Shown one piece after another: positions 42,434 to 50,883 of a stretch of DNA of 64,000 bases. This DNA comes from Streptomyces sp. NBC_00414 (GTDB lineage Bacteria; Actinomycetota; Actinomycetes; Streptomycetales; Streptomycetaceae): NCBI RefSeq assembly GCF_036038375.1, contig NZ_CP107935.1, forward strand, positions 3,534,001 to 3,598,000, in the 5' to 3' direction. Each line of letters opens with the position of its first letter. Positions within the stretch are counted from its first letter, which is position 1. The position numbers and the translations under genes were made by a program. A model generated the notes under the pieces. The model ran no database searches. It had not been told where the DNA came from and worked only from the letters and a program-made list of their open reading frames with translations.

Positions 42434-42633
42434 CCGCTACCTGCGCTACCTCCGCTTCCGTGCAGGTCAGAGCCCTGCCGGAGGTAGCGGAGAGGGGTAG
42501 CGGTAGCGGATGGAGTAGCGAGAGGTAGCGGGTCGCGGGGCGCGACCCGCTACCGGGTTTGCGCTGGTCAGAGCGTGTTTTCGGCGTCCGGTAGCGGGAG
42601 TAGCGGACTTTCCGGGGTCGGGGGGCAGTAGCG
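42434..42633. repeat. GTAGCG iteron-like cluster (candidate replication origin)
   Basis: About ten copies of GTAGCG lie in 200 bases, most as GGTAGCGG or its complement CCGCTACC: at 42434, 42444, 42483, 42496, 42502, 42515, 42524, 42547, 42590, 42600 and 42628. They span the gap between the excisionase and the DUF3631 gene and enter the 3' end of the latter. Clustering beside a replication gene suggests an iteron origin or a multi-site operator. Confidence 0.6.
42524..42554. terminator. Perfect 14-bp hairpin inside the GTAGCG cluster
   Basis: GGTAGCGGGTCGCG (42524-42537) pairs fully with 42541-42554 across a GGG loop. It lies just past the DUF3631 stop. It can end the leftward transcript before xis-int or serve as an origin dyad, since its arms carry the repeat unit. 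Confidence 0.65.
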
Positions 42634-43734
42634 TTGCCACGCGTCGTGGAGATCGGTGGCGTAGTAGCCCTTGAGGACACTCCCGGCGGTCTTGATGTTG
42701 CGAGAGGCCACGGGGTCGCCGTCTGCGGTGACGTACTCCCCGAGCATCCGGGACAGGCGCCGGTTGTCGAGGGGCTTGCCGTTGAGGTCGGCCCACGGGG
42801 CGTCGTCAAGGGCGTTGAGCCGGTCGAGGATGGCGACGGTGGGCAGGCGGTCGATGCCGATCATCACGTGGTCGCGCAGGTCGGTGAGCAGGCGAATTCC
42901 GATGCTGCCCTTGTCGTTCACCTGCGAGGCTTTGACCAGGGCCACGCATGCTTCGCGGGCCCGTTTGGGCCAGTCGCCGCCGGCCGCGTCCGCGATGGCG
43001 ATCAGGGGTTCCCACACGTCCGCCGGCCGGTCGGCGACCCCTTCGGGCATGTCCGGGAACGCGTCGGTGACCTGTTCCTGAATGGCTTCCGCCCACTTGG
43101 CGAGCCGGTCACGGAGTTGGTTGCCTTCCCGCACGTGGATGCGGGTACGGAACTGTTCCACCGTCTCGTTCCTGGCCCGGCGGCGCATGCGGATGATGAC
43201 CGAGCGGGTCATGATCGTGTCGGGCAGGCCACCGAGTCCGGCGACGGCGACCGCGCAGTACGAGGGGAAGCCCTGTACCTGTTGGTTGGAGCCGTCCCCG
43301 ACGCACCGGTACATCACGCGGCCACGGGTGTGACCTGCGTTGATGAACCCCCGGAGTTGCTCGTTCTCCCCTGCCTTCGGACCAAAGATCGTGTCGATCT
43401 CGTCGAACAGGATCGTCGGGCGACCACCGTCCACACCGGACACCGACCGGAACAGAGCGGCGGCGGAAGCGTCCACGGCGGCCATGGAACGCGGTACGAG
43501 GGTTTCGACCACTTCCAGGGCCCGCGACTTCCCCGAGCCCGGTTCCGGGGAGAGGAACGCGAGACGCGGTGTGGAGTCGAACGCGTCCAACAGGTGCGCG
43601 TGAGCGTCCCACAGGGTGACGGCGACGTAGGCGGCTTCCCGGGGGAAGACGTTGAAGCGACGGTGGAACCCTTCGACCTCGGTGAGCAGGGCCGCGCCGT
43701 CGATGGGCGACGCGGGGGTGTCGGTGGTGGTCAT
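42568..43734 (-). CDS. DUF3631-domain P-loop protein (replication module)
   Basis: This 388-residue protein has Walker A LSPEPGSGKSRALEVVE near residue 65 and Walker B TILFDEIDTIFG near residue 108, followed by the DUF3631 C-terminal region (LLTDLRDHVMIGIDRLPT, SRMLGEYV). It is related to helicase/primase ATPases of phages and AICEs and probably works with the nearby primase-polymerase. Its ATG overlaps the stop of the 117-residue gene (ATGA). Confidence 0.85.
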   Translation of the reverse strand: MTTTDTPASPIDGAALLTEVEGFHRRFNVFPREAAYVAVTLWDAHAHLLDAFDSTPRLAFLSPEPGSGKSRALEVVETLVPRSMAAVDASAAALFRSVSGVDGGRPTILFDEIDTIFGPKAGENEQLRGFINAGHTRGRVMYRCVGDGSNQQVQGFPSYCAVAVAGLGGLPDTIMTRSVIIRMRRRARNETVEQFRTRIHVREGNQLRDRLAKWAEAIQEQVTDAFPDMPEGVADRPADVWEPLIAIADAAGGDWPKRAREACVALVKASQVNDKGSIGIRLLTDLRDHVMIGIDRLPTVAILDRLNALDDAPWADLNGKPLDNRRLSRMLGEYVTADGDPVASRNIKTAGSVLKGYYATDLHDAWQRYCPPTPESPLLPLPDAENTL

Positions 43735-44084
43735 GCGGCGTTCCTCCCTTCCTGAGGGGTGCGGAGGGGGCAGTGGTCGCGGTGCGCGGTGTGATCGGAG
43801 ATCAGGGCGAGCACGCGGGTGTGGCCTACAGCGCTGCGGTCACGGCCGCACTCGCATTTCGAGGTGGCGGTCGGGACCGCGCCGCGCGGGGCGACGATGT
43901 GGAGCCACGCCACGGGGTACCGGCCGTCGCCCTGCGGCGGGTTCGGGAGAAGAGCTGAAAGGGCGCCTACGGCGACGTCCCTTCGGGCGCCAACAGCCGC
44001 ATGGGGACCTGCCTGTTGGGCGGCCAGCGGGCCGTTCGCGGTGTCGGGAAGGCAATCCAGGTGGGGGGAGCGGGGGCGGGTCAT
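43731..44084 (-). CDS. Cys/His-rich small AICE protein
   Basis: This 117-residue protein has C77-x-C79, H88, H98, H101, H104 and C105 in its C-terminal part (SKCECGRDR, ISDHTAHRDHCPL), suggesting a zinc-binding module. It is coupled on both sides (ATGA with the prim-pol gene and with the DUF3631 gene), so it belongs to the replication operon. I recognise no named family. Confidence 0.75.
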   Translation of the reverse strand: MTRPRSPHLDCLPDTANGPLAAQQAGPHAAVGARRDVAVGALSALLPNPPQGDGRYPVAWLHIVAPRGAVPTATSKCECGRDRSAVGHTRVLALISDHTAHRDHCPLRTPQEGRNAA

Positions 44085-44980
44085 GCGGCTTCCCGTGGAG
44101 TGGCGTGGGAGAGGACCCATTCCAGGGCGCTGCGGATGGTGGTGCGGCACTCGGCCGGCGACAGTCCCGTCGACTCCCCCGCCGCCTGGATTGCTTCCTC
44201 CACCACGGGGCGGGGGATGTGGCCCCACGCGACGAACCGTGCGACCTTGCAGGCGCTGCGGTGCAGCGTGTGGTTGCGGCCGGTGGGTCCGCCCTCGGTC
44301 GCCGCCTGGATCACCTCACACTCGCGGGTGAGGGCAACTTGGGCGGCGCGGGTTCCGTCCCGTACCGGCACGACCGCCGGCGCCACGGTCGGCTTGACCG
44401 GCTCGGTCAGCAACGCGGCGAGCCACGTAGGAAGTTCGGCGACCGGCGCGGGGTCGGTGACCTCGTACATACCGTCCGATGTGGTGCTGCCGGGGGCGAC
44501 GACGTAGCCGCCCCACGCGCGGGTGTCGATGTGCCGGCCGAGCCGGTCCACACTGCACTTCAACCGGACCCCGGGCGGGGCGGTGAAGTACAGGTGCTCC
44601 CCTCCGCGCGCAGTCCGCACCCGGTGTGTGGTGGGCAACCGCTGTCCGGCGCGCTCGCAGAGCGCTTGCAACGATGTGGCGCCGTCAGGCGCTCCGATGG
44701 GCTCGTTCGGCTTGAGCGGGTCCAGGTCGACGACCAGCAGACCGGCCGGACCGGTCGCGATCCCCACGTTGTACGGGCGACTCGCCCATGCGGTGCGGAT
44801 CAGGTCGGGGTCGGTGGTGGCGCGCTGCTCCGGGGTGCGGTGCCCATTGGCGCACCGGCCGGTTTCCGGGCAGGCGTGTTCGGGGTGCCCGGTGGGGCGT
44901 TTCAGCCCGGGGTGCAGCAGGATGACGGGCCAGCCGCGTGCGGCGGCGGCCAATGCGGCGTTGACCAGATGCTCGGTCAC
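44081..44980 (-). CDS. Bifunctional DNA primase/polymerase (prim-pol)
   Basis: This 299-residue protein has an archaeo-eukaryotic primase/polymerase domain. The N-terminus is ALAAAARGWPVILLHPGLKRP, the metal-binding acids are in LLVVDLDP, and the later histidine motif is in GGEHLYFTAP. WGGYVVAPGS is also typical. It would prime or copy the excised element. GTG 44980 overlaps the methyltransferase stop. Confidence 0.9.
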   Translation of the reverse strand: MTEHLVNAALAAAARGWPVILLHPGLKRPTGHPEHACPETGRCANGHRTPEQRATTDPDLIRTAWASRPYNVGIATGPAGLLVVDLDPLKPNEPIGAPDGATSLQALCERAGQRLPTTHRVRTARGGEHLYFTAPPGVRLKCSVDRLGRHIDTRAWGGYVVAPGSTTSDGMYEVTDPAPVAELPTWLAALLTEPVKPTVAPAVVPVRDGTRAAQVALTRECEVIQAATEGGPTGRNHTLHRSACKVARFVAWGHIPRPVVEEAIQAAGESTGLSPAECRTTIRSALEWVLSHATPREAA

Positions 44981-45705
44981 GCGGCCACCCCCAACGCTAC
45001 GGTGGTGAGGTAGGCGCGGCCGATGAATTCGCTGTAGGCGGGCGGGATGGCTTCGGTGAGTTCCTCGCGCACGTCGGTCCACGTCATGCCCATTGCGGCC
45101 TGGAGTTCCGGGACGGACGGCTTGCCCCCGCCGTTGCCGTACGCGGCCACGTACGGGCCGTCGAAGTAGACGCCGTGCCGCCATCCGCGTACGCGGCCCC
45201 GGTGCGGAACGTGCGCAGGCCGTTCGGCCGTCCAGCCGCCCAACTCGAAGTTGCGGTGCCGGATGACCCCGAGCCCGAACATCTCGCCACACAGGGTGAG
45301 GTCTTTACGGATCTCCGCTTGCCCGTTGGGCTGCTCGATGACGTACGGCAGACCGGTCCGTTCGAGGAGGTCACGGGTGGGCGCCACAAGGTCCACGTGG
45401 GTTCCGCCCCATCCTCGTGAAGCGTTCGTGCCCACGGTCAAGGTGTTCTTGGCCTGGCAGGGCGGGGACGCGTGCACGATCGCGTACCGGCGGATCTCGC
45501 CGGTGGTGATCAGGTGGGCGAGGTATTCGAGGGCGTCACCGTGGTGGTAGGGGAAGGGGTAGTTCGGGCGGGCGGCGATGTCGCAGCCGTCCACGTCGAA
45601 CCCTGTCCGCTGGTAGCCGGTTGCGGCGCCACCGGCGCAGGAGAACAGATCCAGCACGCGCGGCCGTGGGCCGTTGGCTCGCCGGAGGTCGGTGGGTTGG
45701 GTCAT
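44977..45705 (-). CDS. DNA C5-cytosine methyltransferase-like protein
   Basis: This 242-residue protein has the SAM motif VLDLFSCAGGAATGYQ and the catalytic ASPPCQ, followed by VIEQPNG in place of the usual ENV. Motif order agrees with small C5 methyltransferases found in actinophages and AICEs. No restriction-enzyme gene is next to it, so it looks like a solitary protective or regulatory methylase. It is coupled to the prim-pol gene. Confidence 0.85.
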   Translation of the reverse strand: MTQPTDLRRANGPRPRVLDLFSCAGGAATGYQRTGFDVDGCDIAARPNYPFPYHHGDALEYLAHLITTGEIRRYAIVHASPPCQAKNTLTVGTNASRGWGGTHVDLVAPTRDLLERTGLPYVIEQPNGQAEIRKDLTLCGEMFGLGVIRHRNFELGGWTAERPAHVPHRGRVRGWRHGVYFDGPYVAAYGNGGGKPSVPELQAAMGMTWTDVREELTEAIPPAYSEFIGRAYLTTVALGVAA

Positions 45706-45793
45706 CCTGGAGGTCTCCAGTTCCTCGTGTGGGTGCTGGCCGGCAAGGGCGGCCCCGTTCTTTGGCGAGACGTGGGGGCCGCCCTTGGCCTAG

Positions 45794-46108
45794 CTAGTGG
45801 GTCTTGGGGCGGGCGAGCTTGAGGGTGATGCCGCCGATGCCAATCGGGCCGGTGGCGCCCGCGATGACGGTCCATGCGTGGGCGGCGGCGTCGAACAGGG
45901 CACAGAGGGCGACGACCAGGCCCCAGGTTCCGAGGGCGGCGGCGCCCGCGACTGCGAACGGGATCAGAACCCGCTGCCACGGGATGCCGGTGTGGTCGCT
46001 GGTGGTCTGGACGACGATGACGAGCGGGGCGCCGGTGGCTTCTGCGCGGCGCCAGTCGTCGGCGGGGATGTGCGGGGCGATGATCCCCGGCGGGTCGCGG
46101 TGGTTCAT
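45794..46108 (-). CDS. Small two-helix membrane protein of element 1
   Basis: This 104-residue protein has two hydrophobic helices (VLIPFAVAGAAALGTWGLVVALCALF and WTVIAGATGPIGIGGITL) after a hydrophilic 50-residue start. GGAG precedes ATG 46108. A GntR operator lies 19 bases upstream, so it heads an operon under repressor control that continues into the methyltransferase and replication genes. Function is unknown. Confidence 0.7.
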   Translation of the reverse strand: MNHRDPPGIIAPHIPADDWRRAEATGAPLVIVVQTTSDHTGIPWQRVLIPFAVAGAAALGTWGLVVALCALFDAAAHAWTVIAGATGPIGIGGITLKLARPKTH

Positions 46109-46126
46109 GAAGACTCCTTTCCGCGA

Positions 46127-46152
46127 GGGTAGACCGGTAGACCGGTCCACCC
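46127..46152. promoter_or_regulatory. GntR-1 operator A
   Basis: GGGTAGACCGGT, two bases, ACCGGTCCACCC form an inverted repeat matching at 11 of 12 positions. The core ACCGGT-NN-ACCGGT recurs at the other three sites of element 1. It lies upstream of the small membrane protein gene. Confidence 0.75.
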
Positions 46153-46169
46153 TGGGCAAGCGGCTCGCA

Positions 46170-46290
46170 GGTGTCAGGTGGGGGTGTCAGGGGTGTCAGC
46201 GGGTGGTGTCAGGAGTGCGTGACACCGCGTGTGCCTAGAGGTTTGGGTGTCAGGGTGCCGTGACGGTGTCAGGTGTCACGCGGGTGTCAG
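46170..46290. repeat. clt-like array of 8-bp TraB recognition repeats
   Basis: Seven exact GGTGTCAG copies start at 46170, 46183, 46192, 46205, 46246, 46265 and 46283. One GGTGTCAC lies at 46272 and one inverted GTGACACC at 46219. They overlap the 3' end of traB and the region after it. Short 8-bp repeats at this place are the hallmark of the Streptomyces conjugation locus clt, bound by the TraB winged helix. Confidence 0.85.
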
Positions 46291-48327
46291 GGCAGGAATG
46301 ATCCGCCACCGGCCGGTCTGGTTCGTCGGCTCCAACCGGCCTTCCTCGTACGCCTCTTTGAGGCGAGCGGAGACCCACGGGCGGGAGAGGCCGTGCCGGT
46401 CGCACCACTCCATGAAGTCCTTCGGACCGACGACCATTCGGCCCTCGTCCTCGAACTGCGTGAGCGCGTCGGCGAACAGTCGGCGGGCCTCTTCCGGGGA
46501 CGGCTTGCGGCCGGTCTCCTGTCCGAACAGCGCGATGTCGTCGCCCTCCTCGGGGTCGGGGAGTTCGGCGTCCGGGTCGATGTCGACGTCCTCCGGGTCG
46601 ACCAACAGCCCGTACTCCATGTCGTCGTCCCCCTCGTCGGCAGCGGCGCCCGCCGTCGACTGGTCGTCGGTGTCGTTGCGGGTGGTGTAGGCGCGGCCGG
46701 CGATACCGGCGGCGGCGCGGTCGGTGATCGGGTCGGGGGTGGCGCCGTTGCGCTGCGCCCACGTGGCCAGCAGCTCCATGACCGGCACCGCCCGGTGCCC
46801 GAAGGCACGGGTGCGGCCCGGGGAGGGGTAGCGGGACTCGTCAATGCCGGGGCTGACGACGTAGCAGTAGCCAGGGCGTCGGTTGCCCCATGCCCCGGGG
46901 TGCGCGCCCGCGTCGATGACCGTGTCCGGCAGCGAGAACCCTTCGTCGCGCGGGTCGCAGCCGAGCGCGATCACGGACGGCAGCGAGGCACGGGTGCTGG
47001 TCGACATCTGGTCGTACGACGGACGCTGAAGCGACACGACCAGCGAGATCCCAGCCGAGCGGGCTTCCTGCGCGATCCCGGTGAACACGTCGTCCCCGAG
47101 GGCGCGCAGGGTATTGGCCGCTTCCTCCATCCAGGCGACCAGGAAGGGCATGCCCGCGCAGCCGCACGCCGTGCCGTCCTTGCCGCAGGAGTGCGCGGGG
47201 TCGCTCTGTATCTGGACGCATTCCGGGGTCCACTGCCGGTAGCGGTGGGCACCGAGCCACCCGGTGCGGGCGGGGATGGCGGCTTTGAGGGCTTCCACCA
47301 TGACCTCGGTGGCCGTCCCGCCCTCAACGGCCCAGTCGATACCGGGCAGCAGGGGGCGGAAGTCCTGGAATGACTTGGGGTCGGAGAGCCAAAGGATCAC
47401 GTCGCGGCGGGAGAGGATCTCGGTCTGGACGTTGAGGGCGGTGTCGCCCTTGCCGGATCCGGTCCCGCCCGCGATCAGGACGTGGGTGCTGTTCCGCTTG
47501 GCTTCTGGGTCGCCCGGGAGCCAGAGCAGGAGCGGGGCGCCGTCGTCGTAGCGTCCGATCACCAGCGGTTCCGCGATCGAACCCCCCAGGTTCGAGGGGC
47601 CCTCCCACTCCACCAGTTCGGCGAGCATGTCTTCGGGAACGATGACCAGTTCACCGCGCCGTGCCGAGCCGGGATCGGGCAGGTAGCGCACGGCCGACGT
47701 CGGCAGATCCAGGGCGGACGCGAGGCGGGACAGGCTCTTGGTGACGTCGTCGTTGGTCTGCTCGCCCGCTTCCAGACCGAGCGGCGCGGTGACCCGGTTG
47801 GGTTCCACCTTCGCCGCACCGATCTGTGCCCGCGCCAGTCCGACCTTGGCCAGCAGGCCCTTGTCGGAGCCTTCGCCGGCGGGGTCGTCGTTACGGCGCA
47901 GGACCATGCGCACGTTCCAGGACAGGGCCAGCACCGGCCCGCCGATCAGATACATGTCGTCGATCGGCCCCGCCGTGGGCCCTGCGAGGCACGCGGCCGT
48001 CAGCCACGCGGACCCGGCGGCCACGGTGATCGCGGAGTGGATGCGGCGCTGCTGAGTGGTGGACTTGCCCATCCACCAGGTGGCGCCGGACAGGGCGACG
48101 GACGCGAGGGTGAGGCCGACACCGGCGGCGGCGCTCTCGCCCCACCGCCAGTTCCCCAGTGCCCCCGTGATGCCGACACCGGCGACGCCGATCCACGGGG
48201 GAAGGTGGGGCTTGGCCCGGTTGAGCAGGTAGGCGCCGATGCCGCCCCCGCCGCCGTGCGTGTCGAGGGGGTAGCCGCTCATGCCGTCGTCGGGGTGGGT
48301 GGTCGTGCGGTTGTGGTCACGGGCCAT
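46276..48327 (-). CDS. traB: FtsK/SpoIIIE-type conjugal DNA translocase TraB
   Basis: This 683-residue protein has about four N-terminal membrane helices (to about residue 135), the motor domain with Walker A IAGGTGSGKGDT and Walker B-like LVAWMEEAAN, and a C-terminal winged helix (GLSRPWVSARLKEAYEEGRL) ending at residue 683. In Streptomyces such proteins move double-stranded DNA between mycelia after binding clt repeats. GGAGG lies eight bases before ATG 48327. Its last codons run into the repeat array. Confidence 0.93.
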   Translation of the reverse strand: MARDHNRTTTHPDDGMSGYPLDTHGGGGGIGAYLLNRAKPHLPPWIGVAGVGITGALGNWRWGESAAAGVGLTLASVALSGATWWMGKSTTQQRRIHSAITVAAGSAWLTAACLAGPTAGPIDDMYLIGGPVLALSWNVRMVLRRNDDPAGEGSDKGLLAKVGLARAQIGAAKVEPNRVTAPLGLEAGEQTNDDVTKSLSRLASALDLPTSAVRYLPDPGSARRGELVIVPEDMLAELVEWEGPSNLGGSIAEPLVIGRYDDGAPLLLWLPGDPEAKRNSTHVLIAGGTGSGKGDTALNVQTEILSRRDVILWLSDPKSFQDFRPLLPGIDWAVEGGTATEVMVEALKAAIPARTGWLGAHRYRQWTPECVQIQSDPAHSCGKDGTACGCAGMPFLVAWMEEAANTLRALGDDVFTGIAQEARSAGISLVVSLQRPSYDQMSTSTRASLPSVIALGCDPRDEGFSLPDTVIDAGAHPGAWGNRRPGYCYVVSPGIDESRYPSPGRTRAFGHRAVPVMELLATWAQRNGATPDPITDRAAAGIAGRAYTTRNDTDDQSTAGAAADEGDDDMEYGLLVDPEDVDIDPDAELPDPEEGDDIALFGQETGRKPSPEEARRLFADALTQFEDEGRMVVGPKDFMEWCDRHGLSRPWVSARLKEAYEEGRLEPTNQTGRWRIIPALTPA

Positions 48328-48340
48328 GGCCTGTGCCTCC

Positions 48341-48934
48341 TTACTGATCGGCCCAGTTGATGACCGGCGCCTGTGGTTTGCGGGCACGGTGACGAACCGC
48401 GTTGATCTCTTCCTGGAATTCCTGCTGGTAGACCGAGTAGCAGGCGGCGGCGTTCTTGGCCGCGTCGCGCAGGGCGTCGGCGGACTTCTGCATCTTGCGG
48501 GCGACCTTGCGGGCCCGGAGCTTGGAGCCGAACGCGCGGCCCTCCGGGTCCGGCACGGAGGACAGCACGCTCTTGAAGATCTCAGCGCCCATGGCCACCT
48601 CGATGGACAGGGCCACGGCCGCAGCACGCAGGGTGTTGCAGTAGTTCCGTACCTGCGCGGGAGAGGTGAACTCCGGTGCTGGCAGCAGCGATTGGGACCC
48701 ACGGCCACCGCCGGCGCGGGCGGCGCCCCGGTTGTTGTTGACGGTGACGTTGATGGGCGGGACGAACGAGCCGCCCATCGCGCCGACGAACCCGCCCGCC
48801 GCCGCACCGGCGTTGGCGAACTTGTTGGACTTGTTGGTGGTTCCGTCGTTGGTGTTGACGCGCGGCCGGTTTGCGCTCTGTGCCTGCCGATGCTGCCGGT
48901 TGGCGGCCCGGTTGGCCGATCCGTTGTCTGCCAT
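48341..48934 (-). CDS. Conserved AICE transfer-region protein
   Basis: This 197-residue protein has an N-terminus rich in Asn, Arg, Ala and Gln, a Gly-rich hydrophobic stretch (FANAGAAAGGFVGAMGG), then a basic helical domain with SKLRARKVARKMQKSADAL. It lies directly upstream of traB (13 bases) in the same operon. Comparable proteins occur before traB in other elements. Function is unknown, probably in transfer or intramycelial spread. Confidence 0.7.
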   Translation of the reverse strand: MADNGSANRAANRQHRQAQSANRPRVNTNDGTTNKSNKFANAGAAAGGFVGAMGGSFVPPINVTVNNNRGAARAGGGRGSQSLLPAPEFTSPAQVRNYCNTLRAAAVALSIEVAMGAEIFKSVLSSVPDPEGRAFGSKLRARKVARKMQKSADALRDAAKNAAACYSVYQQEFQEEINAVRHRARKPQAPVINWADQ

Positions 48935-48951
48935 GTGGCAATCCCTTCAGG

Positions 48952-49452
48952 TCAGCGGGTGCGGCGGACGATGAGCCAACCGGTCTGAGCGGGCAGCAGC
49001 AGGAACAGCCACAGCAGCTCAAGCGGACCGGCGAGCGGCCCGAACCCGGCTGCCAGAGCGGCCCACGCAAGGGCGAGGGTGGCCAGCAGGGCCAGACCGG
49101 AGCGCCACGCGAGGGTGGAGCCGGCGGCGGGGCGGCGGCGCTGCATGAACGCCAGCCATCCGGCCGGCGCGGCCACCGCGGGGGCAAGCACGAGAGCTGA
49201 CCACCAGGCCAGCACGTGTAGGAGCGCGGTCACCACGAACGCGACCAGGGCGATACCGGTCGGAGCGAGCGCATGGCGGAAGCGCCACAACAGACCGCCC
49301 GCCCATCCGGCCAACTCCCGGGCGAGAGAGGGACGGTCGGGCACGACGACCACGAAGGGCTGAGCGGAACGGCGCCCGCGCTGGCGCGGCAGACGCACAG
49401 TGTGAACGCCCGCCGCTGTCTTCACGCGGCGGGTACGGGTACGGCTGGACAC
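48952..49452 (-). CDS. Multi-helix membrane protein, putative spread (Spd) function
   Basis: This 166-residue protein has a basic N-terminal 50 residues and four hydrophobic segments (IALVAFVVTALLHVLAWW, ALVLAPAVAAPAGWLAF, ALLATLALAWAALAAGF, LELLWLFLLLPAQTGWL). The GTG start at 49452 follows GGGAG by eight bases. Position and topology suit the SpdB-type proteins that spread plasmids within mycelium. This is inference from context. Confidence 0.65.
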   Translation of the reverse strand: MSSRTRTRRVKTAAGVHTVRLPRQRGRRSAQPFVVVVPDRPSLARELAGWAGGLLWRFRHALAPTGIALVAFVVTALLHVLAWWSALVLAPAVAAPAGWLAFMQRRRPAAGSTLAWRSGLALLATLALAWAALAAGFGPLAGPLELLWLFLLLPAQTGWLIVRRTR

Positions 49453-49483
49453 AGCAGAACTCCCAGGTGAGAGAGGGAAGGAT

Positions 49484-49864
49484 TCAGGCGGCGCGCTGTT
49501 CTTCGGGGTAGGCGCAGGTCACGCAGGTGCCGAGGGAGGCGGGGATGACGTATCCGGCGTCCGTGAGGCACTGCGGACACGTCCGGCGGGCGCGGTTGGC
49601 GCACTCCAGCGCCCGCCACCTGGCCGGCGTCATCGACCGAACGGGCTTGGCCTGGTCGAGGCGGTAGAAGTAGGCGACGAGCGGGCCGCGCCGGTAGCGC
49701 GGGCGCAGCGCCTGAGCGGCCACCTGCTGCCCACCCGGGCGCAGACCGCGCGCCCGTAACTGCCGGCGGGTGGCATAGCCGTCCGGGACGCACCGCCACG
49801 GGAACGTGGGGATGCCGTACCGGGCGCCGGTCGGGTCGAAGCACTTCGCGTAGCCGAGCGACAT
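49484..49864 (-). CDS. RRQRL-motif zinc-binding AICE protein
   Basis: This 126-residue protein carries RRQLRARGLRPGGQ at about residues 33-46 and two CxxC pairs near the end (TCPQC and TCVTC), a probable zinc ribbon. It resembles small proteins conserved in Streptomyces mobile elements and annotated by this motif. ATG 49864 overlaps the stop of the DUF2637 gene as TGATG. Confidence 0.75.
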   Translation of the reverse strand: MSLGYAKCFDPTGARYGIPTFPWRCVPDGYATRRQLRARGLRPGGQQVAAQALRPRYRRGPLVAYFYRLDQAKPVRSMTPARWRALECANRARRTCPQCLTDAGYVIPASLGTCVTCAYPEEQRAA

Positions 49865-50883
49865 CACGCCACCGCCTCAGCAGGTACCGCCTCGCGGGCG
49901 GTACCGGGGTGGCCGGCGTCGCGCAGTTCCTGGTAGCGGGTGGACACCCAACCGACCGACCAACCGCACAACTCGGCAGCGGCCCGCGTCGGCAACCCGG
50001 ACTCGAACGCGGCCCGGACGATCGGGCGGGCCCGGTCCTCCGAAAGCTTCGCCGTAGCCGGTCCGCCGGCCAGCAGCGCGGCGCGTTCACGCTCGGCACG
50101 CGCCGCCCGCTCTACCTGCTCACGGCGCTCACGCTCGACGTGCTGCTGCCGTGCCTGCTCGCGCAGGTCGGCTTCCTCGCGCTCACGGCGTTCACGCTCG
50201 CGCCGCTGCTGTTCACGCTCACGCTCAGCGCGTTCACGCTGCTCGCGCTCCGCCCGCTCCCGGATCTCGATGCGCTCGGCTTCCTCGCGCCGCGCCCGCT
50301 CTTCGCGCTCAGCCTGTTCACGGATCAGGCTGGCTTCGTGCTCACGCTGCTCACGCGCCAGTGCGGCGGTGTGCTCGCGCTGCTCACGGGCCAGCCGCAC
50401 CGCAGCCTCGCGCCGTTCGGCCGCTGCCTGTTCCCGCGCCGCACGCTCCGTCTGCTGCCGCTCTTCCAGGGTGGTGACGGCCGCAGCGATGGCGCGCCGG
50501 TAGGCGAGTCCGGTCTCTGCGGTGACGATCAGCAGCAGCGGGGCGACCGCGTGGACGGCCGCGCCGACCAGGTCTTTTCGCAGTCCGGAGTCTGCGATGT
50601 TCAGGGCGAGGGTCATGCAGCCGGTCATCCAGCGAAGGACGATCGGCCACTTCCCACCGTGACCTCCGAGGGTGGCGAGCACGGCATCGAGGCGGACCAC
50701 GATCACCACCGCCGCATCGACGACCAGCGGCAGGATCGGTGCCGTCCAGTCCCACTTGTCGGGGGTGTGCTCGGCAGCGAGCGGGGTGACGGTGAGGATC
50801 GAATACAGCATCGCGCCCGCCACAATCAGCCATGTGCCGACCGACAGGGCGCGCTCGGCTGAACGGATCTGAACGGCGTTCAC
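49864..50883 (-). CDS. DUF2637 membrane protein with long coiled coil and C-terminal HTH
   Basis: This 339-residue protein starts with about four membrane helices (WLIVAGAMLYSILTVTPLAA, ILPLVVDAAVVIVVRL and others), followed by roughly 130 residues of almost pure Glu/Arg/Ala/Gln coiled coil, and ends in a helix-turn-helix (GLPTRAAAELCGWSVGWVSTRY). DUF2637 proteins are common in actinobacterial mobile elements. They may anchor element DNA to the membrane, which is inference from the domain order. GTG 50883 overlaps the upstream stop. Confidence 0.8.
   Translation of the reverse strand: MNAVQIRSAERALSVGTWLIVAGAMLYSILTVTPLAAEHTPDKWDWTAPILPLVVDAAVVIVVRLDAVLATLGGHGGKWPIVLRWMTGCMTLALNIADSGLRKDLVGAAVHAVAPLLLIVTAETGLAYRRAIAAAVTTLEERQQTERAAREQAAAERREAAVRLAREQREHTAALAREQREHEASLIREQAEREERARREEAERIEIRERAEREQRERAEREREQQRRERERREREEADLREQARQQHVERERREQVERAARAERERAALLAGGPATAKLSEDRARPIVRAAFESGLPTRAAAELCGWSVGWVSTRYQELRDAGHPGTAREAVPAEAVA

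Noticed and set aside
50040..50480. Tandem repeat in the DUF2637 gene
   Set aside because: The periodicity comes from Glu/Arg coiled-coil codons and is not an exact DNA repeat.
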